From: Schoenoplectus triqueter
Lineage: Eukaryota > Streptophyta > Magnoliopsida > Poales > Cyperaceae
Reading direction: 5' to 3'
NCBI GenBank assembly: GCA_964058805.1
Contig: CAXKVV010002154.1
Coordinates: 77,001-141,000 of the forward strand
DNA length: 64,000 nucleotides
Made by a program: the position numbers and the translations under genes. The notes below the pieces were generated by a model. The model was given only the letters and a program-made list of their open reading frames with translations. It was not told where the DNA came from and made no database searches. Below are positions 11,134-22,958 of this stretch, piece after piece. Numbering within the stretch: position 1 is the stretch's first letter; each line of letters starts with the position of its first letter.

Positions 11134-12856
11134 TGTTGGAATTTAGTTTGAACAAGCAAGTACACGAACATGCGGAATTTTAAATTTTTCGGTGCACAAT
11201 TCAAACAAGGATCTTGCATGTGATAAAACTGAACCAAAATCATAGATCTAGACTAAACTATTGTACCTTTGATGTGTGAGTCTTCGGGGAGGCTCGGGGT
11301 AGTCTCTTTCTCGCTCGATTTGCACCGGTACCCGCAAAGACACCAAGCGTAGGCGCCCTCCAAGGTATCCACCGAGGCAGCCCACTATCCGATCTCCTTC
11401 GCACTTGCTAGGATGCTAGGGAGACTCTTCTTGATCTCCTCCACACTACTGTGATTAAACTCCTTTAATCTATGTGAAAAATCTGGTGGAAGATGGGTCT
11501 CAACACATGAGATACGCGGCAGAAATTCAGTAGAGCTTCCGCGCGCGTAAGTGAAAGATCGATGTGTTTTTTGGCAGCCTAGGCCTCCTTTTATAGAGCC
11601 CCAAGGCAGGAGACTCCCCTCCCATGTCCCTAGGTAGTCTTCCCACGTTCTAGAGTGGAGAACAACCCAAAACAGCAAAAAAACTGCCGAAAAACTGCTG
11701 AAAACGTGGCAAAACAGCTCCCAACTTCAGCCTTGCCTTCTACCCACGTTTTGGCATAACCACCCACTACTTTAGGCCATGTGCAGCCATTAGAAGGGCC
11801 CTAGTTGGGCTTCATGTGTCCAGAATAGTGAGGTGTCTTGCACTATGGGTATTTGGGTCGAATGAAAGTCGAATGGGGCTGAACCGGGCTGTCTTTGCAT
11901 CGTTTTCATAATTTCAGCCTATTTATCAAACCATTTGATAAATATAATTAATTAGTCATTTTCTATGACTATATATATCTCATGTTTAAGACTCAATTTA
12001 ATATGTCCAACATATTAAATGATCAAGGAACGAATAGAGGCACAATCCTTTCACGGTGTGACCCTTTGGGACCTAAATTATTTAGCAATGAGATTAAACC
12101 CCTTAATCTCATAGATTGTGAGCGGTACCCAGCAATATGCATCACAACCCCTAAATAATTCAGATTTGAGTGCGATACTTATATCCCGGTCCTAGGCAAC
12201 GACAATTGCCTCATGCTTATTCTATGTCCTATGATATCTCGAATGTTGCAAGGCAAGATCATGTCATCTATTGCAATGCATTCGTATACTATGTGCACCT
12301 AGTTGGATATCATCACTCCCGTCGACAAACGAGAGAGACATCGGTCTTCTTGACTCATGCATCCCCTTCATACGAAAGACGTACACCGAGATAAAGCCCT
12401 TATGGCTGCCAGTTACGGACAACGTTAGACGATATCCACAAATGCAAATCAGATGTATAAGAAGATCATTTGTCTCAACCTAAGAATTAGCATCCAAATG
12501 AAATACTAATGACATCAAACACAATCTTTATAGTATTTCAACATGGGTCATGTCCAATAACATGTCCAACATGCTATTTGTGTAATTAAGCCGATAAACT
12601 CCTTATCGAGTGATCTGTGAAACACGATCAACACTTAACTTACATACTAATCCATTTGTGTTAATTATTGTTCCTAGATAATTAGAGTTTTTCATTATAA
12701 TCTTTATATATATATATGTTTCATATTTGAAGTCCAACTCAAAATATAAACAATGAATACTCAAGGAACAAATGAAATATCAAATATATCATCCTTTTAC
12801 ATGAAACTAAATACAATCATCCAATGATTGGCTACTAGATCACTACAACACTAACA
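11134..12856 (-). mobile_element. Solo LTR of a different retrotransposon, 1723 bp
   Basis: The insert begins TGTTGGAATT and ends CACTAACA, giving the 5'-TG...CA-3' ends and short inverted repeats typical of an LTR. It has no coding domains. It sits between satellite A on the left and satellite B on the right. The five bases on each side (CTCCG and GTCAG) do not match, so there is no target site duplication. The minus orientation is a guess from AT-rich promoter-like sequence near 12700. The TGTTGG start resembles copia LTRs, but the superfamily is not proven. Confidence 0.65.
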
Positions 12857-15405
12857 GTCAGTACCACAGAAAACGAGTCTGTGCTCCCGAAACTTGAAAA
12901 GGGGACCCAACGCCCACGGTATCACCGAAAACGAGTCCGGGCGCGCAAAACATGAAAACGAGATGCGACGCCCTCGGTACCGCCGAAAACGAGTCAGGGG
13001 GCGCAAAACATGAAAACATGACCCTACGCCCTCGGTACCGCCGAAAAAGAGTACGAGCACGCAAAACATGAAAACGGGACCCGACGCCCTCGGTACCGCA
13101 GAAACCGAGTCCGAGCACGCAAAACTTGAAAACGGGACCTGACGCCCTCGGTACCGCTGAAAACGAGTCAAGGGGCGCAAAACATGAAAACGGGACCCGA
13201 CACCCTCGGAACCGCAGAAAACGAGTCCGAGCACGCAAAATGTGAAAACAGGACCTAACGCCCTCGGTACCGCCGAAACGAGTCGGGCGCGCAAAGCTTG
13301 AAAACGGGAACCGACGCCTTCGGTACCGCTGAAAACGAGTCCAAGCGCGCAAAACCAAAAAACGGGACCCGACGCCCTCGGTACCACCGAAAACGAGTAC
13401 GGGCGCGCAAAACCTGAAACACGACCCGACGCACTCGGTACCGCCGAAAACGAGTCAGGGGCGCAAAATATGAAAACGGGACCGTACGTCCTCGGTACCG
13501 CCGAAAAAGAGTCCGGGCGCGCATAACCTGAAAACGGGACCCGACGCCCTCGGTTCCGCCGAAAACGAGTCCGAGCGTGCAAAACCTGAAAACGCGACCC
13601 GACGCACTCGGCACCGCCGAAAACGAGTCAAAGAGCGCAAAACATGAAAACGGGACCCGACGCCCTCGGTACCGCCGAAAACTAATCAGGGCGCGCAAAA
13701 CATTAAAACGGGAAGCGACGCTGTCAGTACCACAGAAAACGAGTTTATGCTCCCGAAACTTGAAAAAGGGACCCGACGCCCTCGGTATCACGGAAAACGA
13801 GTCCGGGCGCGCAAAACATGAAAACGAGAAGCGACGCCCTCGGTACCGCCGAAAACGAGTTCGGGCGTGCAAAACCTGAAAATGGGACCTGACGCACTCA
13901 GTACTGCCGAAAATGAGTCCGAGCGCGCAAAACGTTAAAACTCGACCCGATGCCCTCGGCACCGCCGAAAACGAGTCAGGGAGCGCAAAACATGAAAACG
14001 GGACCCGACGCCCTCGGTACCGCCGAAAATGAGACCGAGCGCGCAAAATGTTAAAACTCGACCCGACGCGCTCGACACCGCCGAAAACGAGTCAGGGAGC
14101 GCAAAACATGAAAACAGGACCCGACGCCCTCGGTACCGCCGAAATTGAGTCCGGGCGTGCAAAACATGAAAATGGGACCCGATGCCATCGGTACCGCCGA
14201 AAATGAGTCCGGGCGCGCAAAACATGAAAACAGTACCCGATGTCCTCGGTACCGCCGAAAACGAGTCCGACAGTTCAAAACGTGAAAACGGGACTCGATG
14301 CCCTCGATACCGCCGAAAAAGAGTGCGGGCACGCAAAACGTGACAACGGAACGCGACGCCCTCGATCCTGCCGAAAACGAGTTCGGGTGCGAAAAACCTG
14401 AAAACTAGACCCGACGTACTCGTCACCGCCGAAAACGAGTGAGGGAGCGCAAAACAAGAAAACGGTTCCCGACGCCCTCGGTACCGTCGAAAACTAATCG
14501 GGGCGCGCAAAACATGAATAAGAGAAGTGACGCCCTCGGTACCGCTGAAAACTAGTCCGGGCGCGCAAAACATGAAAACGGGACCCGACGCCCTCGGAAC
14601 CGCAAAAAACGAGTCCGGGCACGCAAAACTTGAAATCGGGACCCGACGCCCTCGGTACTGCCGAAAACGAGTCCGGGTGCACAAAACCTGAAAACGGGAA
14701 CCGACGCCCTCGGTACCGCCGAAAATGAGTCCGGGCGCGCAAAACCTGAAAACGCGACCCGACGCACTCGGTACCGCCGAAAACAAGTCAGGGGGCGCAC
14801 AACATGAAAACGTGACCGTACGCCCTTGGTACCGCCGAAATTGTGTGCGGGAGCGCAAAACATGAAATAGGGACCCGACGCCCTCAGTACCGCTGAAAAC
14901 TTGTCCGGGCGCGCAAAAGATGAGAACGGGACCCGACGCCCTCGGTACTGCCGAAAATGAGTCCAGGCGCGCAAAACGTGACAACGGGACCCGACGCCTT
15001 CGATACCGTCGAAAATGAGTCAGGGGCGCAAAACATGAAAACGTGATCCTACGCACTCGGTACCGCCGAAAATGAATCCGGACGCGCAAAAGATGAGAAC
15101 GGGTCCCGACGCCCTCGGTACCGCCGAAAACGAGTCAGGGCGCGCAAAACATGAAAACGGGGCCCAGCGCCCTTGGTAACGCCGAAAATGAGTCCAGGCG
15201 CACAAAAAGTGACAACGGGACCTGACGCCTTCGGTACCGTCGAAAATGAGTCAGGGGCGCAAAACATGAAAACGTGATCCTACGCACTCGATACCGCCGA
15301 AAACGAATCCGGGCGCGCAAAACATGAAAACGGGACCCGACGCCCTTGGTACCGCCGAAAATGAGTCCGGGCGCGCAAAACTTGAAAACAGGATGCGACT
15401 CCCTT
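12857..15405 (+). repeat. 58-bp satellite array, family B (about 44 units)
   Basis: Same block order and period as family A, but with consistent differences: CCCTCGGTACCGCCG replaces CACTCGGCACCGCC, and AAAACATG or AAAACCTG usually replaces AAAACGTG. Units are more divergent from each other than in family A and contain more indels. The array ends near 15405 against inverted LTR sequence. Long minus-strand open frames are again artefacts of the repeat. Confidence 0.92.
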
Positions 15406-15916
15406 AACTGGACTCTTGACAAATCTTGTGTGTTGATAGATTTCAAGATTAGTGTAATGCTTCAAAGTTCGTGCAAATGAGATCCCTTCAGCCTCTGACT
15501 TCCCGATACATTAAGATCCGTGCTAGGTGGCGTTCCCAGCGGCCGAAGCTCTTCTTCTCCGATCAGACCAATGCATTAGTATCGTCTCAGTGTGTAGAGT
15601 CTCTTTAAGGTATTTGATTAAAGATCCATACAGTGGCAGAAGCCGTGCAATGGTACCAGTTGAGGTGTACCAATCGGAATTGGTACCGAGTTGAATTCTT
15701 TATCAAATTCGACGAAATTAATCACTATTGTTATCAATTGCAAGCTTAATGAGTATTGTTTAGGGTCGTTAATGCAATCTAAGGTGAGTAAGATACTTCT
15801 TGCTTGTTCTTGATCGTGCTGGAGCATGGCTCTACTTGGCGATGCATGGTACCGACTGGTACCAGCCTTAATTAGCTCGAATTGCAGCCTCACATCAACT
15901 CCCTTAACACTGTTGG

Positions 15917-16460
15917 CACTCTTCAGGCCTAAAGGCACACCTAGGCATTGCTAGGGCCAGTGGCTCACTAAATTGAGTGTGATAGAAGTATAATTCTAAT
16001 TACGGCCTTCAATTTCGACTGATCTCGATCTGGATTTGAACAGATTATTCATAATTCACTAAACTCCGGTACTTGATTCACATATCTCAGGCCTAAAGGC
16101 ACACCCAGGAGTAACTGGGGCCAATGGCTCACTGAGGTTGTGATGATGTTGCCCGATTCACCCTTTAGAAATCGGGCGATGCACTGTTTTGTGCCAGATT
16201 TGACATATTCATTGTAAAATTGCAAATTTCAACATTTTGATCAATAACATCTCACTACTAAGGTAACTAAAGGATGATGAACTTGTGCCTTTCAGTTATT
16301 GTGCAAGTAGGGATACGGAAATTAATTGCAAATAAAAATTTCACAAAGGAAATTGATGTAGTAACTGTTGCATCACAAATTCTCGATTCTTACAACTGGT
16401 TCAGGCCTAAAGGCTCGCCAATCACTTTATGATTGGGCTAGTGGCTCACTGAATTCAGTT
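15917..16460 (-). other. Three module-2 cloverleaf-like structures (minus strand)
   Basis: Each copy holds constant strands GTGAGCCACTGGCC and GTGCCTTTAGGCC around a variable inner stem, inside a variable outer stem. Inner stems (plus coordinates): CCTAG/CTAGG (15940-15955), CCCAG/CTGGG (16104-16119), CCAATCA/TGATTGG (16418-16436). Outer stems: CACTC/GAGTG (15917-15921 with 15975-15979), CTCAG/CTGAG plus TCACA/TGTGA (16078-16143), TTCAG/CTGAA plus AACT/AGTT (16394-16460). Within the constant strands GCC-ACT-GGC and GCCT-TT-AGGC could form two further small arms. Confidence 0.7.
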
Positions 16461-16713
16461 AATTAATATTGATTGATGCTTTTTAAAGGAAGAATAGCAA
16501 AGAAAGAGATGAACCAGTCTAAAGGAAGAAATAACAAGAACAAAAAAAAAAGGAAATTCAATTGACTATTTGATAAGATTGAATTGGATATTTGAGACTC
16601 GGCTCTAGAGGAAGAAATGTAAAGAAAATTAAATGAATCGATGAACAAAACCAATTACCTTCAATTCTTGATAAAAAAAAAGTAAATTGAGCAACTTCTT
16701 TTCTAACTCTTCA

Positions 16714-16765
16714 CTCTCTCTCTCTCTCCACCACTGACAGAAAGTGTGTGTGTGTGTGTGTGTGT
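16714..16765. repeat. CT and GT microsatellites
   Basis: A CT dinucleotide run at about 16714-16728 is followed by a GT run at 16744-16765 inside the inverted LTR fragment. No gene is associated with it. Confidence 0.9.
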
Positions 16766-16840
16766 ATGCTCTTGATCTTAGTTTCTCTTGCTATCTTGCC
16801 TCCTTGTTTTCTCCCCCTTTCTCTTGTTGCTGATTCTTGG

Positions 16841-16848
16841 TTTATATA
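16841..16848 (-). promoter_or_regulatory. TATA box of the inverted LTR fragment
   Basis: TATATAAA on the minus strand, upstream of the three module-2 structures in that orientation. This matches the TATA-to-module order of LTR5. Confidence 0.55.
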
Positions 16849-17499
16849 GCCTTCAATCGGACAATTTGCTTGACTGTGATTGGTTGACTACCTCTGGGTT
16901 GGATTGCCAGCTTGGGTAGATCCTAGCCCTCCATTCCACTTGCTTGGATGGCTGAGATTGGGTTGTGTTTGTTGCCGGACTGCTATAACCGTTTCTGTTA
17001 TTGATTTGACTGTGCCGCCAACTTAATTGACTCTAATTCGGCATATGTTTCAGTTCACAAGCAGGCCCCACCCCACCAGATCATATTTAAACGCCTCTAC
17101 TTCAACTCCAACATCTCAAAACCGTGCTTCTGTCTCACCTTTCCTCTTGACCAATTTGTGCTGACTTGTACCAACCAGAAGAAGCCATCTGTAACATCTG
17201 TGTACACTGTGTGATGACATGGCACCAATAAAGGAGTCAGGGGCAAAAGTGGAATTAAAAATTACAGGGGTGATCATCATGAATTTAAGAATTTTTGGTG
17301 AAAATTTCATGATTTTTGGATGAGTGGAGCTATTCAAATAAATTCAGAGAAGATAAAACAGATTAAATAAGCAAATCGAGGGCTGAGATTCAATCAAGGG
17401 TTCATCTGGGTGCAACTTGGGGATAGATACACTGTTGGGTGCAAATTGGGGATCTCAAACATACACATACAGAATCAGAGAAGAGAGAGAGAGGGTGCC

Positions 17500-17780
17500 A
17501 CGTGTCAGCATCCCATTGGTCCACCTCAGCCATGTGGGCCCCACCACTACACTGACCTGACATGTGGGTCCCACCAACATGCCACGTGGCAGGCCCTGAC
17601 AGGTCCACCTCAGCACTCACAAGCCACATGGCAGCATGGCAGCAACACACCTCAGCATATTAAACAATACCTCTTGACACATGGCAATTCATTATTGGTG
17701 CCATTAGGCAGCGTGGACACATGGCATTTACTAGTCAATGCCACCTCAACATACATTAACACTAACACAAGTGATTAATA
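17500..17780 (+). promoter_or_regulatory. ACGT-core (G-box/ABRE-like) cluster in U3 of LTR2
   Basis: Repeated CCACGTGTCAGC, GCCACGTGGCAGG and CCACATGGCA motifs occur within 280 bp, upstream of the LTR TATA box. CACGTG with flanking G or C is the known core bound by plant bZIP and bHLH factors. The same cluster occurs at 50925-51280 and, inverted, at 26193-26545. Regulation by such factors is inference. Confidence 0.5.
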
Positions 17781-18880
17781 GAGTGATTAACTAAGTGGCC
17801 CTATCAGATTGTGCCAAGTCAGATCAATTAAGCATAAGCAGAGAGTTAATAAATCCACATTGAATCTATAGACCTAGATTCAGCTACTGACATAAAGGGC
17901 CCATCTGTAAGGTTTATGAGTATACAGCTCACACAAGTGATCATGCACCAAGCCCATATACAGCTCTAAACAAAGATTTAAATCAAAAGGAAAAGGCGAT
18001 GTGTACCTGGCTCATACGCGATGCGCCTTTGACGGTGGACCCAAGTGAACTGTGGACTCTGTGCGCCGAGCGCAGCCTCCTTTCTTCCTTCTCCTTCTCC
18101 CCTCCCTCTCTTCCTTCTTCTTCTCGCCGAGGTCGATGGCGCCATTAACTCCAATTAAGCTCTCTGGAGCTTGAAACTTCAAGTCCTTATGGCCAGAGAT
18201 AGCCCATGCATAGGAAAGAAGGGGTGAACATTTGAAATTAAAAGGGAACACTTGAATAGAACAGTGAAAGAGGATGATCACCTCGGGTGATTAATGAAGA
18301 ACTTTGATCCTTGGTTCTAAGCTTGAAATTGATGATATAAGCAATCTCTAATCACCTAGGCGATGTTGTAAATGGAGAAAGAAACAACAATTAAGCAGTG
18401 AACAGAAGCAATTGATATGAGGTGATGGAATCGGGCAAATTGAGGAAAGTTGAAACCTTATGCTATAGAGTCGAATTAGTAATGTTTGTAGCTTCTATGT
18501 GCCTACACGATGCTGCTTAAGTGATTGGAATTGTCAATTGGATGATGGAGATATGCTTTTGACCAAGGCTTGCAACCAGGTGATCAAATTCTGAGATTTG
18601 GAGGAAAGTTGCAACGGCAGAGGAGAAAGAGACGCCATGGGTGCATTCAAATGAGTATATATAGTATGCTGAGGATGCTAGAAGGTTCTATGAACAATGA
18701 GAAATGAGAAGATAATGGAACCAGGTCAATGGTCAAAGATTTGAGCTTTGGATTCTTTAAATGTGACCCACATCGCAACAGAATGAATAACAGAAAATGA
18801 AGACCATGTTCATAGGCCAAGGCAGTTCAATTGATGGTGTTTGAATGGTGTATGGCTCTGTGCACTCTTGCAAATTCTTA

Positions 18881-18887
18881 TATATAC
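18881..18887 (+). promoter_or_regulatory. TATA box of LTR2
   Basis: TATATAC follows the U3 boxes and lies about 170 bp before the first module-1 hairpin and about 3.9 kb before the LTR end. LTR4 has the same layout at 52384. Confidence 0.5.
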
Positions 18888-19054
18888 CATGTCAGAACCA
18901 ATAAAGAAAAGGGGTGAAGAGAGAGAAAGCAATTAAGCAAAGGCAAGCAATTCAGAGACAAGAAAAGAGATCAGTATACCTATACACAAGCAATTGAGAG
19001 AGAAATTGAGCGAAAAATCGAGTGAGTGCAAGAAAAGAGAAAAGAAAACTGGTA

Positions 19055-19540
19055 AATCGATTGATCTCAGTATTACACTTGAGAACTCGATTCATTTACT
19101 TCAATTACTTGTTCAGAGGTAAGTTCTAAGCCCTATCCTTTGTTAATTAGAAGTTAACAAGCCCAATTCTTGAAGATAAAGGCTAAGGAATGTAATAGCA
19201 ACTGTATTTTTGAATATCAGCACAATATTGTGCCGTTTGTTGAATTTTCTTAATTTCTGTCGATTTTCCTTTGATTTTCTTCTTTCTTTTATGAGTTATA
19301 AGGTCAATAAGAATATATCTTTCATTTTCTTTGATTAATTCCATCTGAAACTTGATGAATTACACTGTTAATTCGATTGATCTCAGTATTATACTTGAGA
19401 ACTCGATAACAGTGAAGTTCTTCATCCAATTTTCCACTTTTAAGCTCTAATTGCTTAATTATTGTACATACTATATGAATTAAGGTCTGTACATTCATCT
19501 TAAATTGATTGATCTCAGTGATCCACTTGAGAACTCGATT
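19055..19540 (+). other. Three module-1 hairpins in LTR2
   Basis: Copy one: AATCGA (19055-19060) with TCGATT (19087-19092). Copy two: CACTGTTA (19363-19370) with TAACAGTG (19407-19414) plus TCGA (19373-19376) with TCGA (19403-19406), giving 12 pairs around a 2-nt bulge. Copy three near 19503-19540: AATTGA with TCGATT, which needs one T-G wobble and so fits a plus-strand RNA. All share the TTGATCTCAGT/ACTTGAGAAC core. Confidence 0.7.
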
Positions 19541-20329
19541 AATTTGAAGCTAATTCACTGTTATCGCGTCCCGTTAATGAAATTGAGTTCCAAATTGGAA
19601 ATTGAAGAGAATTATGAGTATGTTTAGGTACACTTTGGTCCAAATGAATGTTACAAATATGGTTGAGCATGTAAATGTCAATATCAATCAGTAAACAATA
19701 AGAATTTGAGATGAATCACGATTAGTATCGACTGACTTCATCCCGTGTCAGTAATCATCTCAAAAAGTGAATGCATACTCTAATTTAAACTACTCTAATC
19801 ATGTTAAATGCACTTACGTACTTGTGAGATGTCAATTAAGTGTTCAATTGCTAGAAAGGATGTTCAATTGTGTTGAATTTGCGAGATTTGAGACTCGGTA
19901 CCGATTGGTACCAAATCGAATCATCTGGTACCAATACATAGCGTGATTCACCGTATAGATCGTCGATCGGACGTCATAGAACAACTCCCCGGAGAGAGAC
20001 AATGCTGGAGGAGCTGTCTGATCGGAAAGAGGCAGCCTTAGTCACCGGAAACGCCACCAGCACGAATCTTGGAGGCGCCATTGACTGGAGATTCAAAGAA
20101 ACGCAGTAGCACGAGTATTGATGTGCAAGCACGAATATTGAAGCGCGCGTGTGAATCTTGGAATAGATCGGATGTCCATAATAAGTCGTAGTTTAAAAGA
20201 AAATAACAAATGAATCTGGGCCTCTCATCTCATATGCCTTAATATCAAAACAAATCTAGCGGCCCAAATAAGAATAAGGTTAAATGAAAGATGTTTGTTA
20301 ATCTCAACGCGGATCTAAAGGCCCAGATT

Positions 20330-21700
20330 AAGCCCAATAATCAATTAATAACAGAATATTAAAGTATAGAGTAAATAAGTCATTTGAAAATGTTCCTAAA
20401 CTCCAAATTAAGTCAAATTTATTTTTAAACATTCTTTATTTTTCATAGTATTTTTCTGTATAAGAATATTCCAATTTTAAAAATATTATTATATTGAAAT
20501 AATTTAAAAGCAAAAGATATTATATTGCATTTATATATTTGACTTAGCTTTGACTTGTCATTTTAAATGTTATAAAAATTCCAAAAATTCAAATAAAATT
20601 ATGAATCATAACTAAATATATTTTCTGACTTTTCAAATAATTTTCATAAAATAATAATAATGAAAATAATGAAATTCAATAAATTATAATAAAACAAATT
20701 CTATTCTTTATTACAAAAAGATAATAAATAATTTATTAACAATAAATAAATATTATTTTTATTTTTTTTATAAAAATAAAATAAATAAATAAATAATAAT
20801 AATAAATAATAATAATAAATATACCTTATTCCATTTAAAATCTAAAATAAAATTATATATCCTTTTGACTATTATATAGAGATCTAAATCTCAAATAAAA
20901 AATATAATAATAATAGAATAAATCTTATCATTTTTCAGTTAAAAAAATAAAATATAAATAAAAATATAATAAGAAATAAATCATTCCTAATATTTTTGTT
21001 AATAAAATTCAATAAGGAGAATAATGATTATAATGAAGAATATAATAAATCTCTTTCTTTTAGCTATTATAAAATCTCAAAAATTCAAATAAAAATCATA
21101 AATAATAGCTAATTCATTTCCTATTATTTTTTATAAGAAATTTCCTACAAAAATAATTAAAGTGAAAAGTAGTAAAAGTAAAAAAAATCCTATTCTTTTA
21201 GCCTAAAATTCAAAAAAAATTACAAAATTCATTTTCTAAAAAATCTTAAAATTCAAATAAAAATTATAAATAGAACAAAAATAATAATAAAATCCTAAAA
21301 TCAAAACAAAAATCAAGAAGAATAGTTAACTCATATTTTATTATTCTTTTAAATAAATTTCTATAAAAATAAATAGAATTTAAAAATAATAAAAATAAAA
21401 TCCTATTACTTTGGCTATCATCCTAAAAATTCAAATAAAATCATAAATAATAGCCAATTTATTTCCTATTATTTTTGTAAGTAATTTTCTACAAAAATAA
21501 GTAGAGTTAAAAATAATAATAAAAAAAATAAAATTCTATTACTTTAGCTATTATAAAATCCCAAAAATCTAAATAAAAAATTCTGAATAATAGCTAACTC
21601 ATTATTTCTGTAAGTAATTTTCTACAAAAATAAATAGAGTTTAAAAATAAAGATAAATTCACTTTTGTAATTGAGATAATAATGAAATACACTACCTTGC
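20330..21700. other. AT-rich segment of LTR2
   Basis: No gene. AATA and AAT-rich sequence with repeated TTTTGGCTATTATAAAATCCC-like blocks, homologous to 1380-2640 and 53780-55000. Confidence 0.75.
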
Positions 21701-21957
21701 TAAAATCAATAAACAATGTGATAATATCTTAAAAGTAACTAGATACGCTCACACAAGGGATGTTAAGTGAAACATTAATTTCTACACAAGTAATGCAACA
21801 TTCAGGATAGTCAGTTGAGGCAAGAACATCTTAATGTACGTCAGAGAATGACTGAGACTATGACAACAACACAAAAAGGAGAGCATCACGGTGTCCGAGG
21901 AGGAGATATCACGATGGCCCTGTGTCATGAACAAGTAATTCATGACCAAATAGGCTA

Positions 21958-22470
21958 GTAAGACTAAACTAATCCGTCGATGAGTTTGTCTTTTAGTCTG
22001 GAGGATCGAATCGTTCTGTAGTTGATTCATCCTCTAATAGTGGAATGAACCATTCAGTAGAAGGTTCTTTCACTGACACACGCCTCAACGTCAAGCTGAC
22101 TTAGTGCTTCAGATTTGACCTTGTGTGCAGTAGTGTTCCTAGGTTTATGAATCGGCTTAGTGCTTCGAATTCATGATCTAGAAGATCGGTGAGAAGAAAC
22201 ACGTGGGCCAAATCCACCCTTCTCCTGATTCACCAACCTCAAAATCAACCGGCATAGTGCTTCGAGTTGGATTTTGTGTGATTGGTTGTTGACTAGTTAA
22301 GATTGAACCGTTCAGTAGTAAGTTTATCTTCTAGATCAACTGAGGTCAAGTCGTTCAGTAGTAGACTCACCTCGAACCCTTCTGTAGAGATTAATCTGAT
22401 CAGTAGTAAGGTTATCTCTCGAGGCGGTAAAGACTGAACCGATCAGTAGTAGGTTCGTCTTTCACTAGAT
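21958..22470 (+). other. Hairpin array with GWTCWGTAGTA loop (LTR2)
   Basis: Homologous to 3303-3957. Stems include GAATC/GATTC with outer GGAT/ATCC (near 22005-22030), AGTC/GACT with outer GAGGT/ACCTC (near 22345-22375) and GAACC/GGTTC with outer GAC/GTC (near 22430-22462). In this copy several loops read GTTCAGTAGTA instead of GTTCTGTAGTA while stems remain paired. Confidence 0.7.
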
Positions 22471-22677
22471 CAACCTTCTGGCGCATCCAGGATGCCCTAA
22501 TGATCCTCGATCATAAGGGCACACGACCACTTGACCATCATTTAGTTATATTATTTTCTTCTCCCTTTTAAAGATCCAGAGGTGCCTCGAGGTTAATAGC
22601 CCAGGGTAATTAACGGTGGGGGCTTGCGCCCACCGGAATCTACAAGAACTCACAATCACTAAAAACCCCCCTAAATG

Positions 22678-22727
22678 TGCATTCAAATTGGTCTAAATGG
22701 TAGAATCAACCGGCGTTAAAAAATGCA
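22678..22727 (+). other. Covarying terminal stem of LTR2
   Basis: TGCATT (22678-22683) pairs with AATGCA (22722-22727), where LTR1 and LTR4 pair GTGCATC with GATGCAC. The enclosed stem is GGT/ACC (22699-22701 with 22709-22711) where the others have GGC/GCC. Both differences are compensatory. Confidence 0.6.
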
Positions 22728-22823
22728 TGCTTAGGAGGGATCTCCGTGTCCTTCTTCCGCATCCCATCACCAACACCACCAGGAAGGCGGTGCGGAGCGC
22801 GCGAAAAAGGGTCGCACAGGATC

Positions 22824-22841
22824 TGGCACGCCCGGTGGGAC
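22824..22841 (+). other. Primer binding site of Tat copy A
   Basis: TGGCACGCCCGGTGGGAC begins five bases after the LTR end at 22818. It starts TGG, as expected of a site complementary to a tRNA 3' CCA end, and the same sequence with one change is at 56548-56565. I could not assign the tRNA. Confidence 0.6.
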
Positions 22842-22958
22842 CTAGATTCTCCTCTTATCTTTGAAAGAGAGAAGCAAATAGAATAGTTAAAAGATACAAG
22901 TGGTCTTTTATGCGCTAAAAATGACTAATGAATTTCAAGTATTTTCATTTTGCAGGAA

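Larger units (their letters stand above)
15406..17240 (-). mobile_element. Inverted Tat-like LTR fragment, second subfamily
   Basis: Read on the minus strand this matches LTR5 (about 61900-63250): a TATA box, then three module-2 structures, then a GGTACC-containing part and the block that abuts satellite B. No gene is seen; the small open frames at 15618-15938 and 16463-16654 have no recognisable domain. The right edge meets plus-oriented LTR2 head to head at about 17240. Confidence 0.65.
17241..22818 (+). mobile_element. Tat-like LTR (LTR2), 5' LTR of Tat copy A
   Basis: Homology with LTR4 starts near 17245 and runs to the LTR 3' end GGGTCGCACA at 22818, directly followed by the primer binding site of copy A. 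Order: U3 with ACGT-core boxes (17500-17780), TATA at 18881, three module-1 hairpins (19055-19540), a GGTACC cluster (19896-19945), an AT-rich part (20330-21700), a hairpin array (21958-22470) and the terminal structured domain. The U3 5' end is lost at a head-to-head junction. No gene is seen. Confidence 0.75.

Noticed and set aside
4114..11155. Very long minus-strand open frames rich in Phe, Arg and Ser (up to about 930 codons), and similar ones at 12851-15446
   Set aside because: They are translations of the 58-bp satellite in rotating phase. Overlapping long frames exist in all three minus phases, no start is conserved and the residue pattern repeats every 58 codons. No sign of a real protein.
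4265..15405. Assignment of this locus to the centromere because of satellite plus a CRM-like element
   Set aside because: The chromovirus copies lie in Tat sequence 18 kb away and not in the satellite, and lineage alone does not prove centromeric position. CENH3 data would be needed.
17402..17778. Open frames on both strands in the ACGT-box region
   Set aside because: Low-complexity U3 sequence; the frames are not kept in the homologous region 50890-51320.
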